Source: Kitasatospora sp. SolWspMP-SS2h (GTDB taxonomy: Bacteria > Actinomycetota > Actinomycetes > Streptomycetales > Streptomycetaceae). Taken from it: a stretch of DNA of 64,000 bases. The notes under the pieces are model-generated. The model did no database searches, was not told where the DNA came from, and was given only the letters and a program-made list of their open reading frames with translations. How positions within the stretch are numbered: the first letter of the stretch is position 1; each line of letters opens with the position of its first letter. The stretch covers positions 1-64,000 of the forward strand of contig NZ_QLLT01000013.1 of the NCBI RefSeq assembly GCF_003259315.1, given 5' to 3'. Made by a program: the position numbers and the translations under genes. This document shows, in pieces, positions 8,066-16,506 of the stretch.

Positions 8066-9853
8066 TCACCCCGCGCTCGGGTCGGTGACGCGCAGGGCCA
8101 GCAGGACGACGTCGTCGCGGTGGTCGGAGCCGGCCAGGTTCTCGGCGAGCAGGTCGAGTGTCCGCGGCAGGGGCGTGTGGTCGGCGACGGCCGGGGCCAG
8201 GAGGGCGGCGACGTGGTCGATGCCCTGTTCCAGGTCGCGGCCGCGGCGTTCGATCAAACCGTCGGTGTAGAGGAGCAGGACGGAGCCCGGCTCCAGCAGG
8301 CGTTCGTCGACGGGGCGGCCTTCGAGCGGGGGCAGGGCGGGGTGGAGCATCATGCCGTGCTCGGTGAGGCGTTCGACGGGGCGGCGCGGGTGGGCGAGCA
8401 GCGGGTGGGGGTGGCCGGCGTTGGTCCAGCGCAGCAGCCATGCCCCGTCCGGGCGCGGATGCAGGTGGGCGTGGACGAGGGTGCCGCTGATGCCGATGCG
8501 CAGTTGCTCGTTGGCGCGTTCGAAGGAGGTGAGGGTGTCGGCGGGGCCGCGCCGGCGGTCCACGTCGGCTTGGCGCAGCATGCTGCGGGCCTGGCCCATC
8601 AGGGCGGCGGCCTGCGTGTTGTGGCCGGTGATGTCGCCGACGGTGAGGGCCAGCGGTTCGCGCTCGTCGTCCGCGGGCCGCTGGTGCGGGATGCGGTAGG
8701 CGTCGTACCAGTCCCCGCCGACCATGTCGTGGTGGGCGGCGGGCCGGTAGAGGGCGGCGAGTTCGAGCCCCGGCGCTTGGGGGAGGTCGGTGAGCATGGC
8801 GCGTTGGAGCTGGCGTGCGACGCTGACCCGTTCGTCCAGGTGCAGGGCCCGTTCGACGGCGCGGGCGGTGTATCCGGCGATCACCGTCAGGACGGCGCGT
8901 TCGTGGAGGTCGGTCTCGTGCGGCTCGTCCCAGGCGGCCACCAGGGTGCCCAGGGTGGGACGGTGGGTGCCGGGCAGGGGGACGCACACGGCGGAGTGCA
9001 GGCCCATCTGGTCGAAGACGGCGACCGTCTGCGGGTCGTAGCCCTCGACGAGCGTCCGGCGGTCGGGGACGCTGACCACCCGGTTCTCCCGTGCGGCCTG
9101 TGCGGTGGGCCACCTGTCGGTCAGGGCGTACAGCGGGACCTGCTCCTCCAGGGGCACCGGCCCCCTGCCGGCGTCGACCGAGCGCCGCAGCATGTCGTCC
9201 TCCCCCAGCAGGACCAGCCCCACGTACGCCGGTTTCAGGTCCCCGCTGACCAGTTCGCTCACCGTGGCGCGCACGTGGTCCAGACCCCAGGTGCTGCCCA
9301 GCAGTTCGGCCGCCCGCAGGAGCAGTTCGGAGCGGTTCAGCTGGTTCTGCAGTTGCTGCGCACCGGCGACGGCCGCGCCGGTGGCCGCCTGCGCCCGGTC
9401 GCGGGCCTCTTGCGCACCGCGGTGCGCGTCGTTGGCGCGCCGTGTGCCCGCTCGCAGCCGCAGCTCCGTCGCACACGCGCCCGCCAGGTCCTCCAGGTCC
9501 TGGCGGTTGCGTTCGCTCCAGGTCCGCGGGCGGGGGTCGTGGACGGCCATGACTCCGAGGTGCTCGCCCTGCGCGCCCCGCAGGGGAGCCGCTGCGAGGG
9601 CCCCGGCCGCGCCCTCCCCCGCGGCCTCGCCGCCGTCGCCGGTCCACCGGCTGAGGTCGTCCACCATCAACAGCTCACCGGTGTCCGCCACGTGGCGGCG
9701 CAGCGCCGCGTGCCAGGGCGCCGCCGGTGGATGCTCCGGCGGCCAGCACTGGACCACCTCGGCGTCCTGCCCGGGCGCGTCGCCGCCCGGTGCCACGACG
9801 ACCGCCCCGGGGGTGGCCAGCACGCTGGCGGCCAGGCGGGCAAAGCGGTCCAC
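8066..9853 (-). CDS. GAF-GAF-SpoIIE (PP2C) serine phosphatase
   Basis: A PPM-type phosphatase of the RsbU/SpoIIE class that would dephosphorylate STAS antagonists and so release a sigma factor. With the GTG at 9853 (preceded by CGAGGA) it has 595 residues. Residues ~1-150 and ~195-365 look like two GAF sensor domains (LGVMAVHDPRPRTWSERN; LLLRAAELLGSTWGLDHVRA). A short coiled-coil precedes QRAMLTDLPQAPGLELA, then MVGGDWYDAY, TVGDITGHNTQAA, WTNAGHPHPLL, LLLYTDGLIE and DHRDDVVLLAL, which supply the metal-binding aspartates. The start is uncertain because the frame stays open upstream; the GAF homology begins at about 9850. It is divergent from the STAS/HATPase pair at 10190-11216, its likely targets. 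Confidence 0.85.
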   Translation of the reverse strand: MDRFARLAASVLATPGAVVVAPGGDAPGQDAEVVQCWPPEHPPAAPWHAALRRHVADTGELLMVDDLSRWTGDGGEAAGEGAAGALAAAPLRGAQGEHLGVMAVHDPRPRTWSERNRQDLEDLAGACATELRLRAGTRRANDAHRGAQEARDRAQAATGAAVAGAQQLQNQLNRSELLLRAAELLGSTWGLDHVRATVSELVSGDLKPAYVGLVLLGEDDMLRRSVDAGRGPVPLEEQVPLYALTDRWPTAQAARENRVVSVPDRRTLVEGYDPQTVAVFDQMGLHSAVCVPLPGTHRPTLGTLVAAWDEPHETDLHERAVLTVIAGYTARAVERALHLDERVSVARQLQRAMLTDLPQAPGLELAALYRPAAHHDMVGGDWYDAYRIPHQRPADDEREPLALTVGDITGHNTQAAALMGQARSMLRQADVDRRRGPADTLTSFERANEQLRIGISGTLVHAHLHPRPDGAWLLRWTNAGHPHPLLAHPRRPVERLTEHGMMLHPALPPLEGRPVDERLLEPGSVLLLYTDGLIERRGRDLEQGIDHVAALLAPAVADHTPLPRTLDLLAENLAGSDHRDDVVLLALRVTDPSAG

Positions 9854-10189
9854 GGGGTCCTCGCACCGATTCTCAAGCCGGATGCGCTGCCGGGTCGCAG
9901 CAGCGTTGACACAGTCGACCCACCCTATCCGACCGGTGCCTGCCCGCGGCCTCACCCGTTGCGGTTCCCGGTCCGTCCCGGCACCGTGCCGCGGTCGGCG
10001 TGCCGCAAGCCCCGCGGCACACCGCGAGTCCGGCGGGGCCGCCGCGCGTCGGAGGGCGCCGCCGGAAGGACGGCCCCGGGCCCCGCTCCCCCGCGCCTGC
10101 CCAGAGCGCCCGGGCGTTCCGCCGGGCGTCACGGGAGCGTGCTCCGGCACCCCTGCGCGGCGGTGGCGGCGCTGTCTACACTGCACCGT
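9854..10189. other. Divergent promoter region
   Basis: 336 bp between the SpoIIE-type gene and the STAS gene. It carries the candidate -10 at 10177-10182. No gene was seen. Confidence 0.4.
10177..10182 (+). promoter_or_regulatory. Candidate -10 of a leaderless STAS transcript
   Basis: TACACT ends 7 bp before the ATG at 10190, and there is no Shine-Dalgarno sequence. That spacing fits transcription starting at the A of ATG. No convincing -35 element is visible. Confidence 0.4.
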
Positions 10190-10552
10190 ATGAGTGAAGA
10201 TCCACGGCAGTGCCGCGTCCCGGAGGAGGTGCCCGGGGTGGAGGTGGTGCATCCGCCACGGGAACTGGACTGGGAGTGCGGGGAGGACTTCGCCGCTGAC
10301 CTCGCTGCGGCTTCGCTGCGCGGCGCGGTGGTGGTGGTGGATCTGTCCCGCACGGAGTTCGCGGACTCCTCCGCGCTGGAGAGTCTGCTGGTAGCGCACC
10401 GGCGCCAGCAGGAACGAGGTGGGCGCCTCGTGCTGGCGGGCCCGCTCCGTCCGGTCCTGCGCCGCCTGTTCCATACGGCGGGAACCATGGAGCACTTCGT
10501 CTTCGCGGACGACCTGGCCGGGGCCCTGGAGCGCGTGCGCGCAGCGGGGTGA
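10190..10552 (+). CDS. STAS-domain anti-sigma factor antagonist
   Basis: A 120-residue SpoIIAA/RsbV-type antagonist. The core VVVVDLSRTEFADSSALESLL carries the DSS phosphorylation motif, followed by GGRLVLAGPLRPVLRRLF. It is a paralogue of the STAS protein at 5588-5971. ATG at 10190 has no ribosome binding site but a -10-like TACACT ends 7 bp upstream, so it may be translated from a leaderless mRNA. It is followed by a HATPase anti-sigma-type gene at 10698 and is divergent from a SpoIIE phosphatase gene, forming a complete three-component switch minus the sigma factor. Confidence 0.9.
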   Translation: MSEDPRQCRVPEEVPGVEVVHPPRELDWECGEDFAADLAAASLRGAVVVVDLSRTEFADSSALESLLVAHRRQQERGGRLVLAGPLRPVLRRLFHTAGTMEHFVFADDLAGALERVRAAG

Positions 10553-10697
10553 GGGGTTCCGGTGCGCTTTCGATGCATCGCGCTCCGGTCCGGGCCCGAC
10601 CGAATGGCGCCTGTGCGCCGGGGCAGGCGACCCCGTGACACGGTCATGTGTCCGACACCGCTGACCCGCAGGAGAGCGACCCACGCGAGGCCACACC

Positions 10698-11216
10698 ATG
10701 TACGACACCCGATCCACCACCTTCCCCTCCGCTCCGACCGCCCTGCCGCCGGACACCGACCGCACGGGCCCCGCACGGACGCGCCGGCAGGACCCGGGGG
10801 CGGAGCCGCCGGCCGTGAGCGCGGCGCAGACCCGCCGCAGCGTCCGGCGCACCCTGCACGAAGCCGAACCGCTCACGGCCGACACCGAGGCGAACGCCCT
10901 CCTGGTCGCCAGCGAGCTGGTCACCAACGCCAACCGCCACGGCGGCGGCGCCACCGCCTTCAGCGCGCGCATCGAGACCGCCGCTCCGGCAACGGACGGA
11001 GGCCGGGGCGTCGACGGAGCCGCCGACCCCGTGCTGCGCATCACCGTCGAGGACTCCGACAACAGCTTCCCGCACGCCTCCCCGCACGCCCTGCACGACC
11101 GGGTGCGCCCGGGCGGACGCGGCTGGGCCCTGGTGCTGCTCCTGGCCGACACCTGTGCGATCACCCCGCTACCCGCCGGTGGCAAGCGGATAAGCGTCAC
11201 CCTCCCGCTGCGGTAG
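10698..11216 (+). CDS. Anti-sigma-type ATP-binding protein (HATPase_c, RsbW-like)
   Basis: 172-residue GHKL kinase/anti-sigma protein. N-box ASELVTNANRHGGG, acidic G1 region VEDSDNSFPHASP, and GGRGWALVLLLAD...GGKRISVTLPL at the C-terminus. It is nearly collinear with the genes at 4794-5444 and 41530-42072, so these three form a local paralogue family; a Pro/Ala-rich N-terminal ~45 residues is variable. ATG at 10698 is the first plausible start. It lies 145 bp downstream of its probable STAS partner. The partner sigma factor is not in this window. Confidence 0.87.
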   Translation: MYDTRSTTFPSAPTALPPDTDRTGPARTRRQDPGAEPPAVSAAQTRRSVRRTLHEAEPLTADTEANALLVASELVTNANRHGGGATAFSARIETAAPATDGGRGVDGAADPVLRITVEDSDNSFPHASPHALHDRVRPGGRGWALVLLLADTCAITPLPAGGKRISVTLPLR

Positions 11217-11895
11217 CCGCACGGACCGGACCGGCCCCGGACCGGACCGGAGGGGACGGGGTACGTTCGCCGCCCCGGATCGGGCACGCGGCGCGTGAGC
11301 TCGGAGAACGACCCGGGCCGGCTCCAGGAGGGCCACGGGGCGGAGGGCAGAAGGCCGACCGGGGACGGGTGGAGCCGGACGGTACCGCTGCCGACGCCGA
11401 CGCCGATCAGGGCGGCACGGACAGGTCCGGTGGACGCCGGGTGCCCTTCCGTGGATAAGCCGAACGGGCACCGCGAACCCCGGACACCGGCGCGTCCGCT
11501 GGCCCTTGGCCGGGCCCGGCGGCAGCGAGGGCGGTTGGCGACGCGGGCGCGGAAGGCGGGTGGGGGTGTGAATACCGGGTCCTCGGGCGGGCAGAAGGGG
11601 ATCGCGCTTCACCGTCCCCCGCGACCGGTTCTCCCTCGGAATCCCGGTCCGGAAACGATTCGATTGCTCCTTTTCCAGGACCTGGAGTCCGGCTGCGACA
11701 TGTTGGACGCCGGATCCGTCGCGTTCGGACCGGGGAAGGCGCGGTATTGCCATTTCGGACCGGCGTGGCGCGAGGCCGGCGCCCGGCACGATTCACCGGT
11801 TCCGGCGGCGGATCGACGGTCCCTTGTCATTTCCGTGCGGGGCTCCGTACAGTTACTGCCGAGCATGGGCGCGGCCCTATGACGGAGGGGAAATC
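11217..11895. other. Intergenic gap
   Basis: 679 bp with no convincing gene. The 3' end (11690-11890) is lower in GC and holds a candidate promoter at 11824-11853. The first ~40 bp contain short CCGGACCGG direct repeats. Confidence 0.4.
11824..11853 (+). promoter_or_regulatory. Candidate housekeeping-type promoter
   Basis: TTGTCA (11824-11829), 18-bp spacer, TACAGT (11848-11853), located 43 bp upstream of the ATG at 11896. Confidence 0.5.
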
Positions 11896-12276
11896 ATGAT
11901 AGAGATCACCGAGGACCGGTATGACGGGTGGAGAATCCGTCTCGTGTTCTCCCAGGACGACCCGGAGGGTTGGATCAGCAAGGCCCGCGACGTGGGGTAC
12001 CTGGAGAACATGCTGGCCGCGCTGGGCGATCCGATGGACGCTTCCGGCCCCAGGGCGCGTGGCGCCGAGGCGGAGCTGCAGCTGGAGGCCGTGTCCTGGT
12101 TCGTGGCGCAGCTGAGCCGCCGTCAGGACGCGCTCCTCGCCGCGCTCGGGGACTCCGGCGTCTCCCGGGGGGAGCCGGCGGGTCCGGTGGACCTTCACGC
12201 GGACGACCCGGCGCTCGGGCGCGGTGTGCCCGCAGCCCGGCACGGAGCCGCGGCCGGCGACGCCGCGCAGGGCTGA
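11896..12276 (+). CDS. Hypothetical protein, 126 aa
   Basis: Not recognised. A good ribosome binding site (GGAGGGG) precedes ATG at 11896, and a promoter-like pair lies 43 bp further up. The first ~85 residues look like a small folded domain (MIEITEDRYDGWRIRLVF, then AEAELQLEAVSWFVAQLSRRQDALL, a helical stretch). The last ~40 residues are Gly/Ala/Pro-rich. There is no signal peptide and no Cys. It converges with the HATPase gene at 12501. Confidence 0.65.
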   Translation: MIEITEDRYDGWRIRLVFSQDDPEGWISKARDVGYLENMLAALGDPMDASGPRARGAEAELQLEAVSWFVAQLSRRQDALLAALGDSGVSRGEPAGPVDLHADDPALGRGVPAARHGAAAGDAAQG

Positions 12277-12500
12277 CGCCGGGCCACGGAAGGCGGCGGA
12301 CCCGTCGCCGCGACCGCGGTCCGCGCCGCGGCCGGGAAAGCGGGTCGGAAGCGGTGCGGAAGCAGTGCGGATTCGACGCGGGCCGTTTTCCGGATTTCAC
12401 CTCCCGGACTGCGGGGAATCCGCTCCCATAAACCGTGCCGGGGCGTCGCCGGGACAGCGGAGGTCGAATGTCCCGGCGTGGCGGCGTGCGGCGGGCCGGG

Positions 12501-13010
12501 TCACCGGGATCTGGGGGGTTCCGGGGCGCGGAGGTCGGCGTGGACGGTTTTGCCGATTCCTTCCAGTGCGGCGCCCCAGTATCCGCGCGTGAAGTGGTGG
12601 ACCAGGAGCAGGCCGTAGCCGTTCCGGGCGCCGGGGCCGGCGTCGATGAGGCAGGGCAGGCTCCTGGAGCCGTCCTGGACCGCGACGCGTACCGTCCGCC
12701 GGTTGAGGCGGCGGACGGTGACGACCATGCGGAGGTTGCACCCGGTCTCGATCGCGTTGGTGACCAGTTCGCTCACGACCAGCTCGCCGGCTTCGACCAG
12801 ATCGGCCAGGTTCCACGCACGCAGGGTGGCGCCCACCAGCAGCCTGGCGCGCGCCGCGGACGGCGGCGTGTAGGGCAGTGCGAGTTCCACCGGGCCGTCG
12901 GGCGGCGACGGCCGGTAGGTCGTCCCGGTACCGGCGTTGACCTCCGGCGGGGAGGCGGTGCGCGGCGGCCCGGTCGTGGCGGAGGAGCCGGGTAAGGGGT
13001 CTGCGGTCAT
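12501..13010 (-). CDS. ATP-binding protein (HATPase_c, anti-sigma type)
   Basis: 169-residue GHKL ATPase of a different subgroup from the three GGKRIS-ending paralogues. N-box VVSELVTNAIETGC; G1 and G2 regions VQDGSRSLPCLIDAGPGARN and GYGLLLVHHFT. This type is the abundant streptomycete RsbW-like family whose partners are mostly unknown. ATG at 13010 follows GGAGT. A Pro-rich N-terminal ~45 residues precedes the domain. It is transcribed divergently, across a 764-bp gap, from the SpoIIE/B12/STAS operon starting at 13775 and is a plausible kinase for the STAS protein of that operon (inference). Confidence 0.85.
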   Translation of the reverse strand: MTADPLPGSSATTGPPRTASPPEVNAGTGTTYRPSPPDGPVELALPYTPPSAARARLLVGATLRAWNLADLVEAGELVVSELVTNAIETGCNLRMVVTVRRLNRRTVRVAVQDGSRSLPCLIDAGPGARNGYGLLLVHHFTRGYWGAALEGIGKTVHADLRAPEPPRSR

Positions 13011-13270
13011 GGCGGAACTCCGTTTTCGTCGTGGTGGTCGGAGGGAGGGGGCGCCGGCGCGGTCAGGTCCTGCCCGGTGGGCCGGCGGCCCGCGTGCGGA
13101 GGGTCCGGTGTCCTCGGCGGGGGCTGTCGTCGCCGGCCCGGTGGCCGCCTCGCGGGCGCCGTTCCGTCCGTCGGGTTGCCCACCTGTCGGTGCGCGCCGG
13201 ATCGCCGGTCGGGCAGGGCGCCGCATCGCGCCCGCCCCGGACGGGCGCAGTCCGCTCAACGACGGAAGCT

Positions 13271-13333
13271 CGCGAGCGGCACGGAGACCCGGGACCGGTC
13301 TGCCCGCTCCGGGCGAATTCCGTGCCGCTCGCG
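13271..13333. repeat. Perfect 15-bp inverted repeat, 33-nt loop
   Basis: CGCGAGCGGCACGGA (13271-13285) is the exact reverse complement of 13319-13333. It lies between divergent genes, where a terminator is not expected. Confidence 0.85.
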
Positions 13334-13441
13334 GGGGACGGGTCGTTGGGTGGGGGTGGTGCGGCAGTGCCGGACCCGTTCCCGAGCCGACTCGGCACCC
13401 CTCCGCCGTGGTCGGGCCGCGGACGGGGCGAGCCCACCACC

Positions 13442-13476
13442 GGCCGGGGCGCCCCGCGCGGCGGGGTGCCCCGGCC
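13442..13476. terminator. Terminator-like 16-bp hairpin
   Basis: GGCCGGGGCGCCCCGC (13442-13457) pairs with 13461-13476 across a 3-nt loop, with one G-T pair. No annotated gene ends here. Confidence 0.55.
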
Positions 13477-13638
13477 ACCGGGACCTGCCCGTCGACGAGC
13501 CCTGTCCGTCGGCGAGCCCCGCGCGTCACCACGGTGGGGTCTGATCGGATCGGCACCGTCCGGTGCCCGGAAATGTCCGTACCGGGCGGACGCGGTGACC
13601 GCTTGTCCGCAGAGGTGTGACGGCGGGCAGCGCTCTTT

Positions 13639-13664
13639 GACTGTGAGGCGGGCCCGAGGGGTAA
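13639..13664 (+). promoter_or_regulatory. Candidate sigB-like promoter
   Basis: GACT (13639-13642), 16 bp, GGGTAA (13659-13664) resembles the streptomycete general-stress pattern GNNT-N14-16-GGGTAY except for the last base. It lies 110 bp upstream of the phosphatase gene at 13775. Confidence 0.3.
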
Positions 13665-13774
13665 CCACTGGTTGTACACGGGAGCGCAAAGAGAGGATGG
13701 TTGCTGAGCGGCAACAGTTTCGTCGATGTCCTGGGAGGTGGAGATCCACGCGTACGCGTAGTGGGTTCTTTACT

Positions 13775-15385
13775 ATGGCTTCTACTCCGGCAGGTACCCG
13801 TTCCAGCACCTTGGGCCTGGTGTCAGCGGTCTCCGCCCCCTACCCCGTGGTGCTGGTGGGCGCTGACGGACGCGCCCTGGAGGCGAATGCGGCGGCGCGC
13901 GCGGTGCTGGGGACCGGGCGGGACGCCCTGCCGGTGCTGCCGCGGTGGCTGACGGGGGCCGGGACGTCCCGCGCCTCGTCCGGACGGGTGGGGGACCGTT
14001 TCTTCTCCGCCCATCCCACGGTGCTGGACGCGGGCGCCACGGTGTGGTGGCTGGTCGAGGAGGCCGGGCACCCGGTGGCGGACGACGAGTCGGGCTCGCA
14101 CCGCGGTCACACGGCGTTCCTGATCGAGGCGTCCAGTGCCCTGCTGGCGTCGCTGAATCTCCGACGGTCCATGGAGACCACGGCCCGTCTGGCGGCCCGT
14201 CACCTGGCGGATGCGGCCGTGGTGGTGGCTCCGGGCCGGTCCCGGCGGCTGCCGATGGTCGTCTGCGACCAGGACGGTGTCCTCAGCACGGGCAAGCTGG
14301 AGGAGGAACCGTCCGCGGTGCCGGGGCTGGAGGAGGCCCTGGAGGGTTTTCCCCCGCTGCCCGCACGGTGGATGGACCCCTCCGCCGCGCCCTCGTGGAT
14401 GGTCCCCGCCGGTTTCGGCCCGGTCGGCTCGGTGTCCATCGCGCCGCTGCCGGGCCACGGCGTCGCCGCCGGTGCCCTGGTGCTGTTGCGCCGGGCCGAG
14501 CGGCCCGCGTTCAGCGAGCGGGACGAGGAGCTGGGCCGGCTGTTCGCGGCACGTGCCGGAGCGGCGATGTCGGCGGCGCGCCTGTACGAGGAGCAGGACG
14601 CGATCACGCGGGTGCTGATGCGTGAGCTGCTGGCACCGGAGCTGGTCCAGGTGCACGGGGTGGAGTTCGCGGGCGGCTACCGCTCCAGCGAGGACGCCGA
14701 GCGGATCGGCGGCGACTTCTACGACGTGCACCCCCCTGCCGAGGAGGACGGGGAGACGTTCGCGCTGCTGGGGGACGTGTCGGGCAAGGGGCTGGAGGCC
14801 GCGGTCCTGACCGGGAAGATCCGCAACACCCTCCACGCCCTGCGCACCCTGTCGACGGACCACCAGCAGGTGCTGCGCCTGCTGAACGACACGCTGCTCA
14901 GCCGCAACGGCCCCCTGCGCTTCGCGACCCTCGTCCTGGCCTCCGCCCGTCGCGAGGGGTCCGACGTCGCGCTGCGGCTGACGTCCGCAGGCCACCCCGC
15001 GCCGCTGATCGTGCGCCGTGACGGCCGGGTGGAGGAGGCCGCGACTTCCGGCAGCCTGATCGGGGCGATGCCAGAGGTGTCCTTCCGGACGGCCGCGGTG
15101 CGTCTGGCGCCGGGCGAGTCGTGCGTGCTCTACACCGACGGTGTCACCGAGGCGCGGGGCGGGCGCCGGGGCGGCGCCATGTACGGCGAGGAGCGCCTGC
15201 ACCGGCTGCTGGAGAACTGCGCGGGGATGCCCGCGCAGGCCGTGGTGGAACGGGTGCAGATGGCGGCCGCGCAGTGGATCGGCAAGGGCGATCACGACGA
15301 CATCGCGGTCATGGCGGTCACCGCGCCGCGCTCCCACCACCTGACAGCCGTGAACGGCACGACACGAGGCAGGTACACCGCATGA
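13775..15385 (+). CDS. PAS-GAF-SpoIIE (PP2C) serine phosphatase
   Basis: A 536-residue sensor phosphatase, expected to dephosphorylate a STAS antagonist. Residues ~15-60 form a PAS-like start (YPVVLVGADGRALEANAAARAVL), ~105-255 a GAF-like domain, and ~275-515 the SpoIIE phosphatase, with RIGGDFYDVH, LLGDVSGKGLEAAV, TSAGHPAPLIV, VLYTDGVTEARGG and DHDDIAVMAV giving the metal aspartates. The start is uncertain: ATG 13775 has no ribosome binding site, while the in-frame ATG at 13696 is poorly supported too. Its stop overlaps the ATG of the cobalamin-binding gene (ATGA at 15382), and that gene overlaps the STAS gene, so the three are translationally coupled. Confidence 0.9.
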   Translation: MASTPAGTRSSTLGLVSAVSAPYPVVLVGADGRALEANAAARAVLGTGRDALPVLPRWLTGAGTSRASSGRVGDRFFSAHPTVLDAGATVWWLVEEAGHPVADDESGSHRGHTAFLIEASSALLASLNLRRSMETTARLAARHLADAAVVVAPGRSRRLPMVVCDQDGVLSTGKLEEEPSAVPGLEEALEGFPPLPARWMDPSAAPSWMVPAGFGPVGSVSIAPLPGHGVAAGALVLLRRAERPAFSERDEELGRLFAARAGAAMSAARLYEEQDAITRVLMRELLAPELVQVHGVEFAGGYRSSEDAERIGGDFYDVHPPAEEDGETFALLGDVSGKGLEAAVLTGKIRNTLHALRTLSTDHQQVLRLLNDTLLSRNGPLRFATLVLASARREGSDVALRLTSAGHPAPLIVRRDGRVEEAATSGSLIGAMPEVSFRTAAVRLAPGESCVLYTDGVTEARGGRRGGAMYGEERLHRLLENCAGMPAQAVVERVQMAAAQWIGKGDHDDIAVMAVTAPRSHHLTAVNGTTRGRYTA

Positions 15386-16506
15386 CTTCCCCCACCGGGC
15401 AGCGGCCGGCACAGCGACACCGTGTCGGAGCACGCGCCCAGGAGGCTGCCGACCGCGAACAGGCCCGCCCGTGGGCGGACAAGCTGTGGAGCGCGGTGCG
15501 CTCCTGGGACGAGTACGCCGCCCTCGACGTCGTGGAGAGCGCGCTGGACGCCGGGTTGGAAGCCGAATCGGTTCTGCTCGACGTGATCGGCGCGGTCCAG
15601 CACCGGGTGGGCGTCGAGTGGGCGGCGAACCGGATGAACGTGGCCGACGAGCACACCGCGACCGCGATCAACGAACGCGCCGTCGCCGCCCTGCCCGTCC
15701 CCCGTCCCGACGGCTCCCCGGGCAGGATCACGGTGGCGTGCGTGGACGAGGAGTGGCACGCCCTGCCCGCGCGGATGCTCGCCGAGACGTTGAAGCTGCG
15801 CGGCTGGCGGGTGGACTACCTGGGCGCGCAGGTCCCCACCGGCCACCTGGTCGCCCAGGTCCGCCGCGCCGACCCCGACCTGGTGTGCCTGTCCAGCTCG
15901 ATCCCGACCCGCCTGCCGATGGCCCACCGGGCGATCACCGCCTGCCAGGCCGCCGGGATCCCCGTCATGGTCGGGGGCGCCGCCTTCGGCCACGACGGCC
16001 GCTACGCCCGCCTCCTGGGCGCCGACGCCTGGGCCTCCGAAGCCCGCTCCGCAGCCGATCGGCTCGCCGCGGCGCTCCCCGCCCGCCCGTACGCGGCCCG
16101 GCTGACCGTCAACGACCTGCCCCACCTGGAGGACCAGGAGTACACCCACGTGGTCCGCTCCGCCGTCGGCCTGCTGGAGCACGCCTTCGACGGCCTGGAG
16201 CGGCGCTTCCCCGCCATGAGGGACTACACCGACGACCAGCGCGAGCGCACCGAGGAGGACCTCGGCCAGATCATCGACTTCCTGGGCGCCGCCCTCTACA
16301 TGAACGAGCCGGACATCTTCACCGGCTTCCTCCTCTGGACCGCCGACATCCTCGAAGTGCGCCACGTCCCCGCCCGCTCGCTCCTGCCCGCCCTGGACCT
16401 CCTGGCCGACCAGCTCTACGACTATCCGCGCGCCCTGCATATCCTGAATGCCGGGAAAACGACCCTTGCCACCGCCAACCGACCCGACGACTCGCTGGAC
16501 AGGTAG
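15382..16506 (+). CDS. Cobalamin-binding protein with CarH-type photoreceptor signature, no DNA-binding domain
   Basis: A 374-residue protein. Residues ~35-105 form the helical cap (B12-binding-2) with W80, E90 and H91, i.e. the W-x9-EH motif of CarH/LitR adenosylcobalamin photoreceptors. Residues ~115-225 form the Rossmann-like B12 domain: EEWHALP supplies the probable lower-axial ligand H126 (ExHxxP in place of ExHxxG), then RGWRVDYLGAQVP and IPVMVGGAAFG. The H91-H126 spacing (35) equals that recalled for Thermus CarH (H142-H177). The residue after W80 is Ala, so the His that forms the CarH light-state bis-His adduct is missing. Residues ~235-350 are a helical domain I do not recognise. No MerR helix-turn-helix is present. 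ATG overlaps the stop of the phosphatase gene; its TAG overlaps the GTG of the STAS gene. I infer a B12 (perhaps light) sensor feeding partner switching. Confidence 0.88.
   Translation: MTSPTGQRPAQRHRVGARAQEAADREQARPWADKLWSAVRSWDEYAALDVVESALDAGLEAESVLLDVIGAVQHRVGVEWAANRMNVADEHTATAINERAVAALPVPRPDGSPGRITVACVDEEWHALPARMLAETLKLRGWRVDYLGAQVPTGHLVAQVRRADPDLVCLSSSIPTRLPMAHRAITACQAAGIPVMVGGAAFGHDGRYARLLGADAWASEARSAADRLAAALPARPYAARLTVNDLPHLEDQEYTHVVRSAVGLLEHAFDGLERRFPAMRDYTDDQRERTEEDLGQIIDFLGAALYMNEPDIFTGFLLWTADILEVRHVPARSLLPALDLLADQLYDYPRALHILNAGKTTLATANRPDDSLDR

Larger units (their letters stand above)
13011..13774. other. Long divergent intergenic region with two strong hairpins
   Basis: 764 bp separating a minus-strand HATPase gene from the plus-strand phosphatase operon. 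It contains a perfect 15-bp inverted repeat (13271-13333), a 16-bp near-perfect hairpin (13442-13476) and a sigB-like promoter candidate (13639-13664). No convincing ORF was seen; an unannotated small RNA is possible. Confidence 0.5.

Noticed and set aside
8120..10552. Plus-strand 810-codon frame antisense to the SpoIIE gene
   Set aside because: Only its last 120 codons (STAS, from 10190) are a real protein; the rest mirrors the phosphatase.
13823..15433. Minus-strand 536-codon frame opposite the second SpoIIE gene
   Set aside because: High-GC shadow without motifs.
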